A DNA stretch of 64,000 bases from Thermotoga profunda AZM34c06 (GTDB lineage: Bacteria > Thermotogota > Thermotogae > Thermotogales > DSM-5069), in assembly GCF_000828675.1 (NCBI RefSeq), contig NZ_AP014510.1, forward strand, positions 1,197,413 to 1,261,412, in the 5' to 3' direction. The notes beneath the pieces were generated by a model. It saw only the letters and a list, made by a program, of their open reading frames with translations. It was not told where the DNA came from and did no database searches. Of the stretch, positions 36,255-45,091 are shown piece by piece (position 1 is the first letter of the stretch; the number at the start of each line of letters is the position of its first letter). A program made the position numbers and the translations under genes.

Positions 36255-37991
36255 ATGAAGAAGGTGGCTTTCTTAGTAATTATCGTGGTAATTGTCTTTC
36301 TCAGTTCTGGGTGTTTAAAGCTTGAAAACAGCAACAAAGGCAAGTTAATTGTGAGTTTTAGTCAATTGAAGGCGATACCAAGTTCACAACCAAAAAAGGG
36401 AGTCATCAGTATCAGCAAGAATCAGAGAGTTCTACAAAGAAATTTTGATTTTCCAGCTTCACAGATAGTATTCGATTCAATCGAAGAAGGTATTTGGAAT
36501 GTCTACGTACAGATATTAGATGAAAGTGGCTATGTATTGTATAAAACCACAGAACAAGTGAAAGTCATTGCGAATCAGATTAACTATTGCTCCTTAATAC
36601 TCTCGTTGAATACTGCCGATCTGGTTTTGAATGTGAAAGTAGAATCAGATCAACCAGACAGTGTTTTAATAGATCTATTTTGTGATGATGAACATCTCAA
36701 TGATCAAAAACCGTTGGAGAATAGAACCGCGACTTTTACTTTCAGCAATATTAAAAGTGCCGTATGGGATATGAAACTGACATTGCTTTCTGGGCAAGAC
36801 ATTATCATGATAGTACCGGAAATCGGATCTTATGGCTTAGAGCTTCAACCTGGGAGAACAAATATTTTCGATGTGACGATAGATCGCTTTGGGAATCTGT
36901 CGGTAGAGGTTTTTGTACCAAACCTTGGTGTTGTCAACGATGCCACATTGACAAACCTTGAGGAAGGTATCAAGATAGAATGGGACCCTGTTGAAGGAGC
37001 CGATTCATACGACCTGTATAGAAAAGAAAAAGATCTCTGGCTCAAGTTGAATTCGACCTCACTTGAACAAACTAATTTCATCGATACCAATGTTTTAGAA
37101 GGTGAAACATACTACTATGTCATCAATGCCAAGTCATTGACAGGTCTTCAGAGTGGTTTTTCTGAGATCTTCAGTAAGACAAGAGATACAAACAGGATCT
37201 TTGTGGGGACCTTTTCCAAGGAGATTTACAGATTGAAAAGAACAGATTCTGGTTTTGAGACAGTAAAATACAAATCACTGACCGGTATACCGTTCCATTT
37301 ACACACAAAAGGAAATTCGCTGTATGTTGTTACATCAAACATTGTCATGGAGCTTGATCCAAATACCTTAGAAACAGTTAGAACTAAATCATTCACATTT
37401 ATATCATCACCAGCTGATTTCACCGAGAATTATCTTTTCCTAATCGGAGCAAACCGAATATACAGATTAAATCTCACAACCTTTGGATATGACGAATACC
37501 CCTTGCAGGGTGTCAATTTCTTGTCATCGGATAGATATCTTTGTACAGTTACATCTGCAGGACAGATACAGATCCGTGATCCGGAAGATCCCAACAACAT
37601 AATAGCTCAGGCAACCGGGTCTTATGTTTTTACCAAAGAAGATAAGGTATTCATCTACAAAAACAACAATCTTGAATACTACACAATCGAGTCCAATAAT
37701 TTGATTTACAAGGATTCAATACCAATCAGTGAAACACCCATGGCTTTGGATGTCTATCAACAATATGCTTATTTGGCAGTCGACAATGGTTTTTATGTGA
37801 TCAATCTATCCAATATGAATGGACAGAAAATATCTTTGGAACTATCAAAAAATCTCATGGTTTATGAAAATGAATTGTTTGTCCTACATGATAAATTTTT
37901 GAAAATCTTTGATATATCCAACCCAACAACTCCTGTGCTGAAATATTCATATACTTTTACAAACAGTGGCTGGAGCATTTTCGTAGATTAG
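36255..37991 (+). CDS. Lipoprotein with fibronectin type III domain and propeller-like C-terminus
   Basis: A 578-residue protein. The signal peptide ends in VFLSSGCLKLE, with Cys21 the likely lipidated residue. A beta-rich N-terminal third of no known family is followed by an FN3 domain at about 226-315 (GIKIEWDPVEGADSYDLYRK ... YYYVINAKS). The C-terminal 260 residues have repeated blade-like segments (FVGTFSKEIYRLK, NSLYVVTSNIVMELD, NYLFLIGANRIYRLN, YAYLAVDNGFYVINL), suggesting a beta-propeller. Surface exposure is likely and the ligand is unknown. The ribosome site is an unusual GGGGG 9 bases upstream. Confidence 0.75.
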   Translation: MKKVAFLVIIVVIVFLSSGCLKLENSNKGKLIVSFSQLKAIPSSQPKKGVISISKNQRVLQRNFDFPASQIVFDSIEEGIWNVYVQILDESGYVLYKTTEQVKVIANQINYCSLILSLNTADLVLNVKVESDQPDSVLIDLFCDDEHLNDQKPLENRTATFTFSNIKSAVWDMKLTLLSGQDIIMIVPEIGSYGLELQPGRTNIFDVTIDRFGNLSVEVFVPNLGVVNDATLTNLEEGIKIEWDPVEGADSYDLYRKEKDLWLKLNSTSLEQTNFIDTNVLEGETYYYVINAKSLTGLQSGFSEIFSKTRDTNRIFVGTFSKEIYRLKRTDSGFETVKYKSLTGIPFHLHTKGNSLYVVTSNIVMELDPNTLETVRTKSFTFISSPADFTENYLFLIGANRIYRLNLTTFGYDEYPLQGVNFLSSDRYLCTVTSAGQIQIRDPEDPNNIIAQATGSYVFTKEDKVFIYKNNNLEYYTIESNNLIYKDSIPISETPMALDVYQQYAYLAVDNGFYVINLSNMNGQKISLELSKNLMVYENELFVLHDKFLKIFDISNPTTPVLKYSYTFTNSGWSIFVD

Positions 37992-38019
37992 AAGGCGGAG
38001 ATTTCCGCCTTCTTCAAAT
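37992..38019 (+). terminator. Hairpin terminator after the FN3 lipoprotein gene
   Basis: AAGGCGGA/TCCGCCTT (8 bp, loop GATT) begins at the base after the stop codon; the downstream sequence CTTCAAATTTT is only moderately T-rich. It also lies just after the end of the convergent radical SAM gene, but no T run follows on that strand. Confidence 0.55.
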
Positions 38020-38928
38020 TTTAGTGACATACATCTGTGAATGAAGCCATCTTTTGAAGTTCTTACCTTGACAAGTGTTTCTTATTTCGAGTTCCTTTTC
38101 TATCTTATTAACAACCTCGAGTTTTGACATACCCCAGTTTCCAACAATCGTCATATCTTTGGGTGGGTCTGAAGCAAGCCTGTGAATCACGATGTTTTCT
38201 GAAAGATTTTCCAAAAAGGCTATTACACGATCTTTGTATTGATCAAAACTAAGCAATTGGATTTGTCCTGTCTTGAGCAGTTTTTCAAGTTCTGTTCCCT
38301 TAACCACATAAAGCGAGTGCAATTTCACACCATCGACTCCAAGGCATGAAATTGTTCTTGCAGTATCTATGACATCCTCAATCTCATCCCATGGTAGATC
38401 CACGATGACATGAACGACAATTTCAAGGTTGTGTTTTTTAACTCTCAAAACGGCATCTATGAATTCTGCTAAACCGTGTCCTCTTTTGATTATTCTCAGG
38501 GTTTTTGGGTTTATCGTTTGAAGACCGAGTTCAAGAGAAACATCTACTCTGCTCTTAAAACTCTCAAGGATTTCAAGAACCGGTTCTTGCACACAATCAG
38601 GTCTTGTTGATACAGCAAGTTGTACAATACTTTTGTCTATAATTGCCTCTTCGTATTTTCTTTTCAAAACATCCACAGGTGCATAGGTATTTGTGAAAGC
38701 CTGGAAGTAGACAATGAATTTCTCGGCTTTGTATTTAGATATCGCCCATTGTCTTTGTTTCTCTACTTGCTCTCTTATCGAGAGACTGTGAAAGGCATTA
38801 AAACCACTTCCAGTTGGATCACAGAATATACACGGACTTGATTTCTCACGATTTGGACATGTAAAACCAGCATCTATAATAAGTCTATGTACTTTTGCAC
38901 CATATCTTTGTTTGAGATGATTACTCAA
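38014..38928 (-). CDS. TIGR01212-type radical SAM protein (YhcC/YtqA-like)
   Basis: At least 304 residues. The radical SAM cluster is the family-specific CPNREKSSPCIFC (three Cys, CX8CX2C), followed by FQAFTNTYAP, STRPDCV and LELGLQT as in YhcC/YtqA. The reaction is unknown. The first ordinary start, TTG 38928, lies 26 bases from the nearest ribosome site. In-frame upstream codons read DRYLKLSNHLKQ, which resembles the conserved family beginning (RY..L...LK). The strong GGAGGTG at 38955-38961 is 8 bases from an AUU at 38946, so translation may start there. The gene overlaps or abuts the end of the deaminase gene. Confidence 0.85.
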   Translation of the reverse strand: MSNHLKQRYGAKVHRLIIDAGFTCPNREKSSPCIFCDPTGSGFNAFHSLSIREQVEKQRQWAISKYKAEKFIVYFQAFTNTYAPVDVLKRKYEEAIIDKSIVQLAVSTRPDCVQEPVLEILESFKSRVDVSLELGLQTINPKTLRIIKRGHGLAEFIDAVLRVKKHNLEIVVHVIVDLPWDEIEDVIDTARTISCLGVDGVKLHSLYVVKGTELEKLLKTGQIQLLSFDQYKDRVIAFLENLSENIVIHRLASDPPKDMTIVGNWGMSKLEVVNKIEKELEIRNTCQGKNFKRWLHSQMYVTKI

Positions 38929-38930
38929 TT

Positions 38931-40175
38931 TCAGGTATCTGTCAATCGCTTCATCACCTCCGTGAATTTTCTCAAAATTTCAGACTCATCGATCGTGGGA
39001 TAAACACCATTCAGGTAAACCCATTTACCTTTTATCATAGTTCCAAAAACATCGGTGGAATTTAATGAGTGAACAAGATGTGCCATGAGATTTTTGTGTG
39101 GTAAGTACCATGGTTTTTCTATATCAAGAACTATCAGGTCGGCATCCGCACCAATTTCAATCGTGCCGGTGGTGAGACCACTTGCTCTTGCACCGACAAT
39201 CGTTGCCATTGCCAAGGCTTGTTGAATGGTTATGTTTGTTGGATCTTCCATCTTCTGTAAGAGTGTTGCAAGCCTCATTTCATGCCAGATATCCAGAGTA
39301 TTGTTGCTTGCCGCACCGTCGGTACCAAGGCATATCTGAACCTTTCTATTGAGCATCTTATGAATTGGTGCAATACCGTTTGCTAACTTCAAGTTACTCG
39401 TTGGATTGTGTGCCACGAAAAAATTCTGCCTTGCTAAGAGGTCAATCTCATGTTCTTTCACATGAACACAATGTGCAAAGATAACGTCGCATTCAGAGAT
39501 GCTCGTCTTGAGTAATTCCGACAAGGAATAGTTCTCTTTTTTTGATTCATACAAATGAATAGTTATTTTTGCCTTGAGTGCATGCGCAACTTTACCTATT
39601 TGATCTATATACTCTAAAGAACAGCTATAAGGTGCATGTGGTCCAAATCCAACGAGTATCAAACCATTTTTTCCATTCCAACGCTCAAAGTATTTCACGT
39701 TCTGATTCAACCTGCCATTGTCGGTATTTGGACCACCGTTATCTACAAGACCACGTGTTATCAAAGCTTTCATTCCAAAATCAACTGCGGCTTGTGCAAC
39801 TGCATCGCAATGAAAATACATATCAACATAAGCTGTGATTCCTTTTCTTGCCATTTCCATTTGAGCCAGCATAGTGCCATAATAGACGTCCTCTTGGCTA
39901 AGTCTTTCTTCTATCGGAAAGATCTTTTTGAAAAGCCAATCTTCCAGGTACATGTCTTCAGCCAAACCTCTCATCAAAGTCATTGCCGCATGTGTGTGTG
40001 AATTAACCAATCCAGGCATGATTAACTTGCCAGAGAAATCATATCTTTCGTCGATCTCTTCATCAACAAAATTACCAATTTTTGAAATCTTTCCATTTTC
40101 TATCAACACGTTGGTTGCTATTGGTTGAGAAAACGCATCTCTCAAGACTAAAGCATTTTCAAACAGAATTTTCAA
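38931..40175 (-). CDS. mtaD: MTA/SAH deaminase (MtaD-type amidohydrolase)
   Basis: A 414-residue amidohydrolase. Metal ligands are visible in PGLVNSHTHAAMTLMRG, FGPHAPYSCS, TIHLYESKKEN, FAHCVHV and CLGTDGAASNN. The HLYE and GTDGA segments match 5'-methylthioadenosine/S-adenosylhomocysteine deaminases, a function shown for a Thermotoga homologue. It deaminates these by-products of SAM use to inosine derivatives, in the cytoplasm. It overlaps the phosphosugar mutase gene by 17 bases. Confidence 0.88.
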   Translation of the reverse strand: MKILFENALVLRDAFSQPIATNVLIENGKISKIGNFVDEEIDERYDFSGKLIMPGLVNSHTHAAMTLMRGLAEDMYLEDWLFKKIFPIEERLSQEDVYYGTMLAQMEMARKGITAYVDMYFHCDAVAQAAVDFGMKALITRGLVDNGGPNTDNGRLNQNVKYFERWNGKNGLILVGFGPHAPYSCSLEYIDQIGKVAHALKAKITIHLYESKKENYSLSELLKTSISECDVIFAHCVHVKEHEIDLLARQNFFVAHNPTSNLKLANGIAPIHKMLNRKVQICLGTDGAASNNTLDIWHEMRLATLLQKMEDPTNITIQQALAMATIVGARASGLTTGTIEIGADADLIVLDIEKPWYLPHKNLMAHLVHSLNSTDVFGTMIKGKWVYLNGVYPTIDESEILRKFTEVMKRLTDT

Positions 40176-41619
40176 GTTTCTTCAACTCCTTTTCTATTTC
40201 AAACATCTTTTTTGCAGCGCTCTCGCTACTCTCTTCTTTAACCTTGATATAAATCTTCAATTTTGGTTCTGTACCTGAAGGTCTTATATATATCTTTGCA
40301 TCGTCGATTTTGATGAGTATGGTCTCGTTTGGTATGTTTTCGTCTTTGGAATAGTCATATATTTCTTGTACCTTGAAATGCCCTATCCTTTTTGGTGGTT
40401 TCTTGGAAAGTTGTTCATAAAAATGTTTTGCATCTTCAGGAGTAGCCAATTCAAAAGAAATGAGTTTTTCAATATAATAGCCGTATCTATTGTACAAGTA
40501 ATTCAATCGATCAATTGGATCAAATCTTGTACACATAACTGCTATAAGGGCTGAACCGATTACACCGTCTTTGTCTCTGACAAAATCTCCCGCCAGATAA
40601 CCACAGCTTTCTTCAAAAGCTAAGAAATATCTAAAGTTTGGATCTGAACTTCTCTTTTCTATTTCATTTCCAATGAATTTGAAGCCAGTGGGAGTTTCCA
40701 CGATTATGTGTTTTTGATCTTCACAGATATCGTTGACCATGTCGGTGGTAACAATTGTCTTGAACAAATAACTACCAGTTTGATATTTCTCACTGAGCAT
40801 ATCGGTGAGTAAAACTCCAACTTGATTACCACTCAATTTACAGTCATCAACCATGAAACCCACTCTATCGCAATCCGGATCGGTAGCGATTCCAAATTTC
40901 ACTTGATTTTCTCCCATATATCTTTTCACTTGTTCAAAGGAGTCTATCTCTTCGGGATTGGGTAATCTGACTGTAGAGAACATAGGATCTGGGTACATTT
41001 GGTCTTTCACACAAATTACATTGATCCCAAGTGATCTCAAAACAACTGGTACAAACTCGGCACCTGTGCCATGAAGCGGCGAATAAACCAAATCGATATT
41101 GGTGAAACCAAGAACATACGGCTTCACTAATTCAACAACTGACTCGACATACTTTGTAATAATTTCCTCTGGTACCGATTGGACTGATGGTCCATGGGAA
41201 GGTGAAAATGGATGATCCATAAAAGATGAGATTTTCTCAGTATAAACTGGAATAGCTTGAACACCATCAGATGTATAAACTTTAAAGCCGTTGTATTGTG
41301 GCGGATTGTGACTTGCAGTTATAACGATACCTGCACCCAATTTCATAAACCTGACTGCAAAGGACAGCAAGGGTGTCGGTACAGGTTTCTCAAACAAGTA
41401 AGTTTCAATACCATATGAAGAAATAGTTTCAGCAGCAAGAGTTGCAAATTCTTTTGAATTTTTTCTCGTATCGTAAGCAATAACTATGCTCTTAAGTGAT
41501 TCAGTTATCATCCAACTTGCAACAGCCTTACTGGCTTTTACAACAAGATCATGATCGAATTCTCCCTTTCTCATGACACCCCTAATTCCGCCAGTACCAA
41601 ATAAAACCAAAATACTCAC
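40159..41619 (-). CDS. Phosphoglucomutase/phosphomannomutase family protein
   Basis: A 486-residue alpha-D-phosphohexomutase with four domains. It has FGTGGIRGVM at the start, the phospho-Ser loop VITASHNPPQYNGFKVY, the magnesium loop TDPDCDRVGFMV, the sugar-specificity loop AFEESCGYLAG and the phosphate loop RPSGTEPKLKIY. It interconverts hexose 1- and 6-phosphates; Glc versus Man preference is not readable. The gene overlaps recN by four bases. Confidence 0.9.
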   Translation of the reverse strand: MSILVLFGTGGIRGVMRKGEFDHDLVVKASKAVASWMITESLKSIVIAYDTRKNSKEFATLAAETISSYGIETYLFEKPVPTPLLSFAVRFMKLGAGIVITASHNPPQYNGFKVYTSDGVQAIPVYTEKISSFMDHPFSPSHGPSVQSVPEEIITKYVESVVELVKPYVLGFTNIDLVYSPLHGTGAEFVPVVLRSLGINVICVKDQMYPDPMFSTVRLPNPEEIDSFEQVKRYMGENQVKFGIATDPDCDRVGFMVDDCKLSGNQVGVLLTDMLSEKYQTGSYLFKTIVTTDMVNDICEDQKHIIVETPTGFKFIGNEIEKRSSDPNFRYFLAFEESCGYLAGDFVRDKDGVIGSALIAVMCTRFDPIDRLNYLYNRYGYYIEKLISFELATPEDAKHFYEQLSKKPPKRIGHFKVQEIYDYSKDENIPNETILIKIDDAKIYIRPSGTEPKLKIYIKVKEESSESAAKKMFEIEKELKKLENSV

Positions 41620-43166
41620 CTCTTGAAAATCTCTTCTCCACCAATCATCCTGAGCATTTCTTTTCTTTTTTCATCTTCACTTAGAACCCTCAAAACCATC
41701 TTATCCATAGAACGTTCCACTACAAAATGTCTATCTGCATAAGCTGCTATCTGGGGTAAATGTGTCACAACGATTGTCTGAAAATTCATAGAGACATCCT
41801 TTAATTTTTTGCCAAGTACATTACCAACCATACCACCTATACCAGTATCAACCTCGTCAAATATGAGAATTTGGGAAGAAAGATTAGTTGCAGATACAAG
41901 TTCCAAAGACAGAAGTAACCTTGAAAGCTCTCCGCCTGATAGGATATTTTTAATAGGTAACTGATCTTGATTGGGTAAAAGCACTACGAACTCGATTTGA
42001 TCAATCCCGTTTGGGCTCAGATCGGGTAATCTTTCAATTTTCACTGAGAATTTCATGTTCATTGCCAGATCTTTCAAATGTTTTTCCACCTGTTCTGTTA
42101 TATCTGTTATCACCTTGACACGTTGATCATGGATCTTTTGTGCTAACTCAAAAGCACGATTTCTGAGTTTCCTTATCTGTTCTTTTGCTTGTGAGAAATT
42201 TTTGAGTTTGTTACTGAGTTCATCATACCTGGATTTTGTTTTTTTGATGTGTTCGATTACATCTTTCATTTCTGGTCCATATCTCCGTTTCAGATCGTTG
42301 TAATCCCAGATTCTCTGTTCGACTTCTTTTATATCCTCGAGCTCCAATTCTTGCAGACTTGATTTTGCAATCCTGTTGAGTTCTTCTGATTTTTCCAAGG
42401 TTTCCTCGAGAAGATCGACAAATCCATTTGGGAGCATATTTGCTATCTTCTGAGATTTTTGAAGTACTTCCCACAATACTGCAAAACCATTTGGTGAGTC
42501 ATTCTCAATAACCGATGTAATTTGTGAGAAAATCTCTGCTATCTGCTGGCGTTTCAGGATTCTTTCGTACCTTTCTTTTAATAAATTTTCTTCTTCCTCG
42601 GAAGGTCTCATTCTGTCGAAATATTCGACTTCTGATTGAAGAACATCGATTTCTTTTTGTATTTTCTCAATGTCAACTTCATTTAGAAATTTCTCGAGTT
42701 CCTTTATATCTTGATACAGCTGGGAATATTCCTGAAGAAGTCGTTGATCTTCTAAGAAACCATCGAGAAAGATCTGCTGATTTTTTGGTTTCAATAAACC
42801 AGTTTGAGAATTTTGTTGATGAAAATGTACTGTATCCTCAAATAACATTTCAACCATGCTTTGGGTACACATCTTTCCATTCAGTTTGTATACCCAACGT
42901 TTACCTGGGGAAAGGCTTACAACAATCTCATCTTCATCTATTCCGAAGTCTGCCAAATTCTTTTTTGGGAGTGTTATAAAGATCTCCAGATAACAATTTT
43001 CACTCGATGGAAGATCGACTTTTTTTCCAAGGACGGCTTGGAGTGCCCTTAGCAAAATAGATTTACCGGCACCGGTTTCACCAGTTATCACATTCAAACC
43101 TTCAGAAAATGAAAATTCGAATTGATCAAAATACAACAAATTCTTTCCGGCAAAACGTATTATCAC
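41616..43166 (-). CDS. recN: RecN, DNA repair SMC-like ATPase
   Basis: A 516-residue protein with Walker A ITGETGAGKSILLRALQ near residue 33, long coiled coils from about 150 to 340, ABC signature LSGGELSRLLLSLEL and Walker B ILIFDEVDTGIGG, the RecN arrangement. Slightly short for RecN (about 550). It acts early in double-strand break repair. It lies just downstream of a UvrD-type helicase, 11 bases apart, in a repair-rich run. Confidence 0.93.
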   Translation of the reverse strand: MIIRFAGKNLLYFDQFEFSFSEGLNVITGETGAGKSILLRALQAVLGKKVDLPSSENCYLEIFITLPKKNLADFGIDEDEIVVSLSPGKRWVYKLNGKMCTQSMVEMLFEDTVHFHQQNSQTGLLKPKNQQIFLDGFLEDQRLLQEYSQLYQDIKELEKFLNEVDIEKIQKEIDVLQSEVEYFDRMRPSEEEENLLKERYERILKRQQIAEIFSQITSVIENDSPNGFAVLWEVLQKSQKIANMLPNGFVDLLEETLEKSEELNRIAKSSLQELELEDIKEVEQRIWDYNDLKRRYGPEMKDVIEHIKKTKSRYDELSNKLKNFSQAKEQIRKLRNRAFELAQKIHDQRVKVITDITEQVEKHLKDLAMNMKFSVKIERLPDLSPNGIDQIEFVVLLPNQDQLPIKNILSGGELSRLLLSLELVSATNLSSQILIFDEVDTGIGGMVGNVLGKKLKDVSMNFQTIVVTHLPQIAAYADRHFVVERSMDKMVLRVLSEDEKRKEMLRMIGGEEIFKR

Positions 43167-43177
43167 ATCAACACTCC

Positions 43178-45073
43178 CTAAAAAGAAAGATCTAAGTATT
43201 CCACCAAATTTGGTGGAATTTTTTTCACAAAATCTATATTACTTGTCCAGTACAAGTAAGGTACAGATGAGAATTTTTGCTTCAAGATATATAATAACTT
43301 TTTAGGACGAGTTACTGCCACATAAAAAATTCTCTCTTCCTCATCCAAATTACCATCAATCAATGCATAATAGCTTGGAAAATCACCGGGATTTACACTG
43401 AGAACAAAAACGACATCCCATTCAAGACCTTTGGCTTGATGCACTGTTGTCAGAGTCACCTTGTTTTTTGAATGATTATTATCTCCCTCTGCTTCGTTGA
43501 GAGTGAGATCAGACAGAAAACGTTCTAAAGACTTGTACCTTTCGGCAATTTGAATCAACCTTTCGACATCCATTTGCCTATCACGAAAGTCAGGATAGTT
43601 GTCTTGAAGATATTGAGAATAGAAATTTTCATAGATCAAACCTATCTTCTCACTGACTCTCTCTTTTTCAGAAACCTTAGACACAATGTCTATAATTTCC
43701 TTGAGTTGAGTCTTTTTGGCAAAGAAATCTTGAAGAATCTCCACGACGGTTTTTGTATCTGAGGATTGAGAAGCATATTCAGCGAGATTCGCAGCAGTTT
43801 TTGCTCCAACGCCCGGGAATAATCTTGCAATTCTGCTCCAAGATATTTTGTCACGTGTGTTTTGAAAGATTTTCAGAAAAGCCAAGATATCTTTCACATG
43901 TGCCGTTTCGGTGAATCGTATCCCGGAGAGTATCTTAAAGTCAATCTGAGATTTTGAAAGCTCTATCTGAAGATCAAGTGAATGAGAATGACTTCTATAG
44001 AGTACTGCAATTTCACCGGGTTCGAAACCTTGTTCGGTTAGCTTGAGTATCTCACGAGCGACGAATTTCGCTTCCTCCTCTTTGTCGTTCGTCTCAACTA
44101 TGATAGGTCTTTTTCCACCAGGTTTCACAGACCTTAGAATCTTGGGAACAGATTTCTTTGGGATTATACGGTTCACCAGATTCACTATTGTTTCATCGCT
44201 TCGATAGTTTGTCTGAATCTTGAATAATTTAGTATTCTCAACGTTCATGAAATCTCTGACGTTTTCATACCTTGCACCACGAAACGAGTAAATACTCTGA
44301 GAATCATCTGCCACAACTACCACATTGCCATGAACTGTTGAGAGTAGTTCGATCAACTCCAGCTGTAAGATATTCGTATCCTGAAACTCATCTACCAATA
44401 TCCATTTGTATTTTGAAGACTCTCGTGTCCGTGCGAAGTTATCTTGCTGTAGAACATGAACGGCAAAGATCAAAAGATCATCATAATCAACGCAATTTTG
44501 ATTTCGTTTCTCGATAACATATTCTGTGTATATCTTTTCTATGATTTGTTCGAATTCGGCGTATTTTGGATTGAGTCTTAAAATAGCCTCATGAAGTGAT
44601 GTCATCGTGTTCGCACAATATGAGAAAATCTTTTGAAGGATGTTGTGAGTTGGAAAGTGTTTAACTTCTCCTTCTTTTTCCAACACAATTGTTCTAACAT
44701 GCTTGATAAGGCTCTTCGAATCTTCTTCGTCAAGAATAGAAAAATTCGGCGATAATCCAACTCTTGAAGCGTATTTTCTCAATATCAAATTACAGACATG
44801 GTGGAAAGTGCCTGCAGTGATCTCCTCAAGATCCATACCTGTGAGAACTCTCGCACGTTCTATCATTTCATTTGCAGCGGCTCTTGTAAAAGTGACAAGT
44901 AAGATTTCTGAAGGCTTGATACCAGATCTCAACAGATGAAGGAGTTTATAAGTGATAACCCTTGTCTTCCCAGAGCCTGGACCCGCTATGACTATCGATC
45001 TACCAGACGAGCACAAGACGGCTTGTTTTTGTTCTTCATCGAGTTCAGTAAGATAATCTACCAAGGAATACAC
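43178..45073 (-). CDS. UvrD/PcrA-type superfamily 1 DNA helicase
   Basis: A 631-residue helicase. Visible motifs are Q/I (LDEEQKQAVLCSSGRS, IAGPGSGKTRVITYKLLHLL), Ia (LLVTFTRAAANEM), II (VDEFQDTN), III (VVADDSQSIYSFRGA), IV (QTNYRSDETIV), V (TVHQAKGLEWDVVFV) and VI (FYVAVTRPKKLL). It moves 3'-5' on DNA in excision and recombinational repair. It is shorter than PcrA (about 720) and lacks the usual C-terminal extension. Confidence 0.92.
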   Translation of the reverse strand: MYSLVDYLTELDEEQKQAVLCSSGRSIVIAGPGSGKTRVITYKLLHLLRSGIKPSEILLVTFTRAAANEMIERARVLTGMDLEEITAGTFHHVCNLILRKYASRVGLSPNFSILDEEDSKSLIKHVRTIVLEKEGEVKHFPTHNILQKIFSYCANTMTSLHEAILRLNPKYAEFEQIIEKIYTEYVIEKRNQNCVDYDDLLIFAVHVLQQDNFARTRESSKYKWILVDEFQDTNILQLELIELLSTVHGNVVVVADDSQSIYSFRGARYENVRDFMNVENTKLFKIQTNYRSDETIVNLVNRIIPKKSVPKILRSVKPGGKRPIIVETNDKEEEAKFVAREILKLTEQGFEPGEIAVLYRSHSHSLDLQIELSKSQIDFKILSGIRFTETAHVKDILAFLKIFQNTRDKISWSRIARLFPGVGAKTAANLAEYASQSSDTKTVVEILQDFFAKKTQLKEIIDIVSKVSEKERVSEKIGLIYENFYSQYLQDNYPDFRDRQMDVERLIQIAERYKSLERFLSDLTLNEAEGDNNHSKNKVTLTTVHQAKGLEWDVVFVLSVNPGDFPSYYALIDGNLDEEERIFYVAVTRPKKLLYILKQKFSSVPYLYWTSNIDFVKKIPPNLVEYLDLSF

Positions 45074-45091
45074 CTCGCTCGAATTTTAGCA

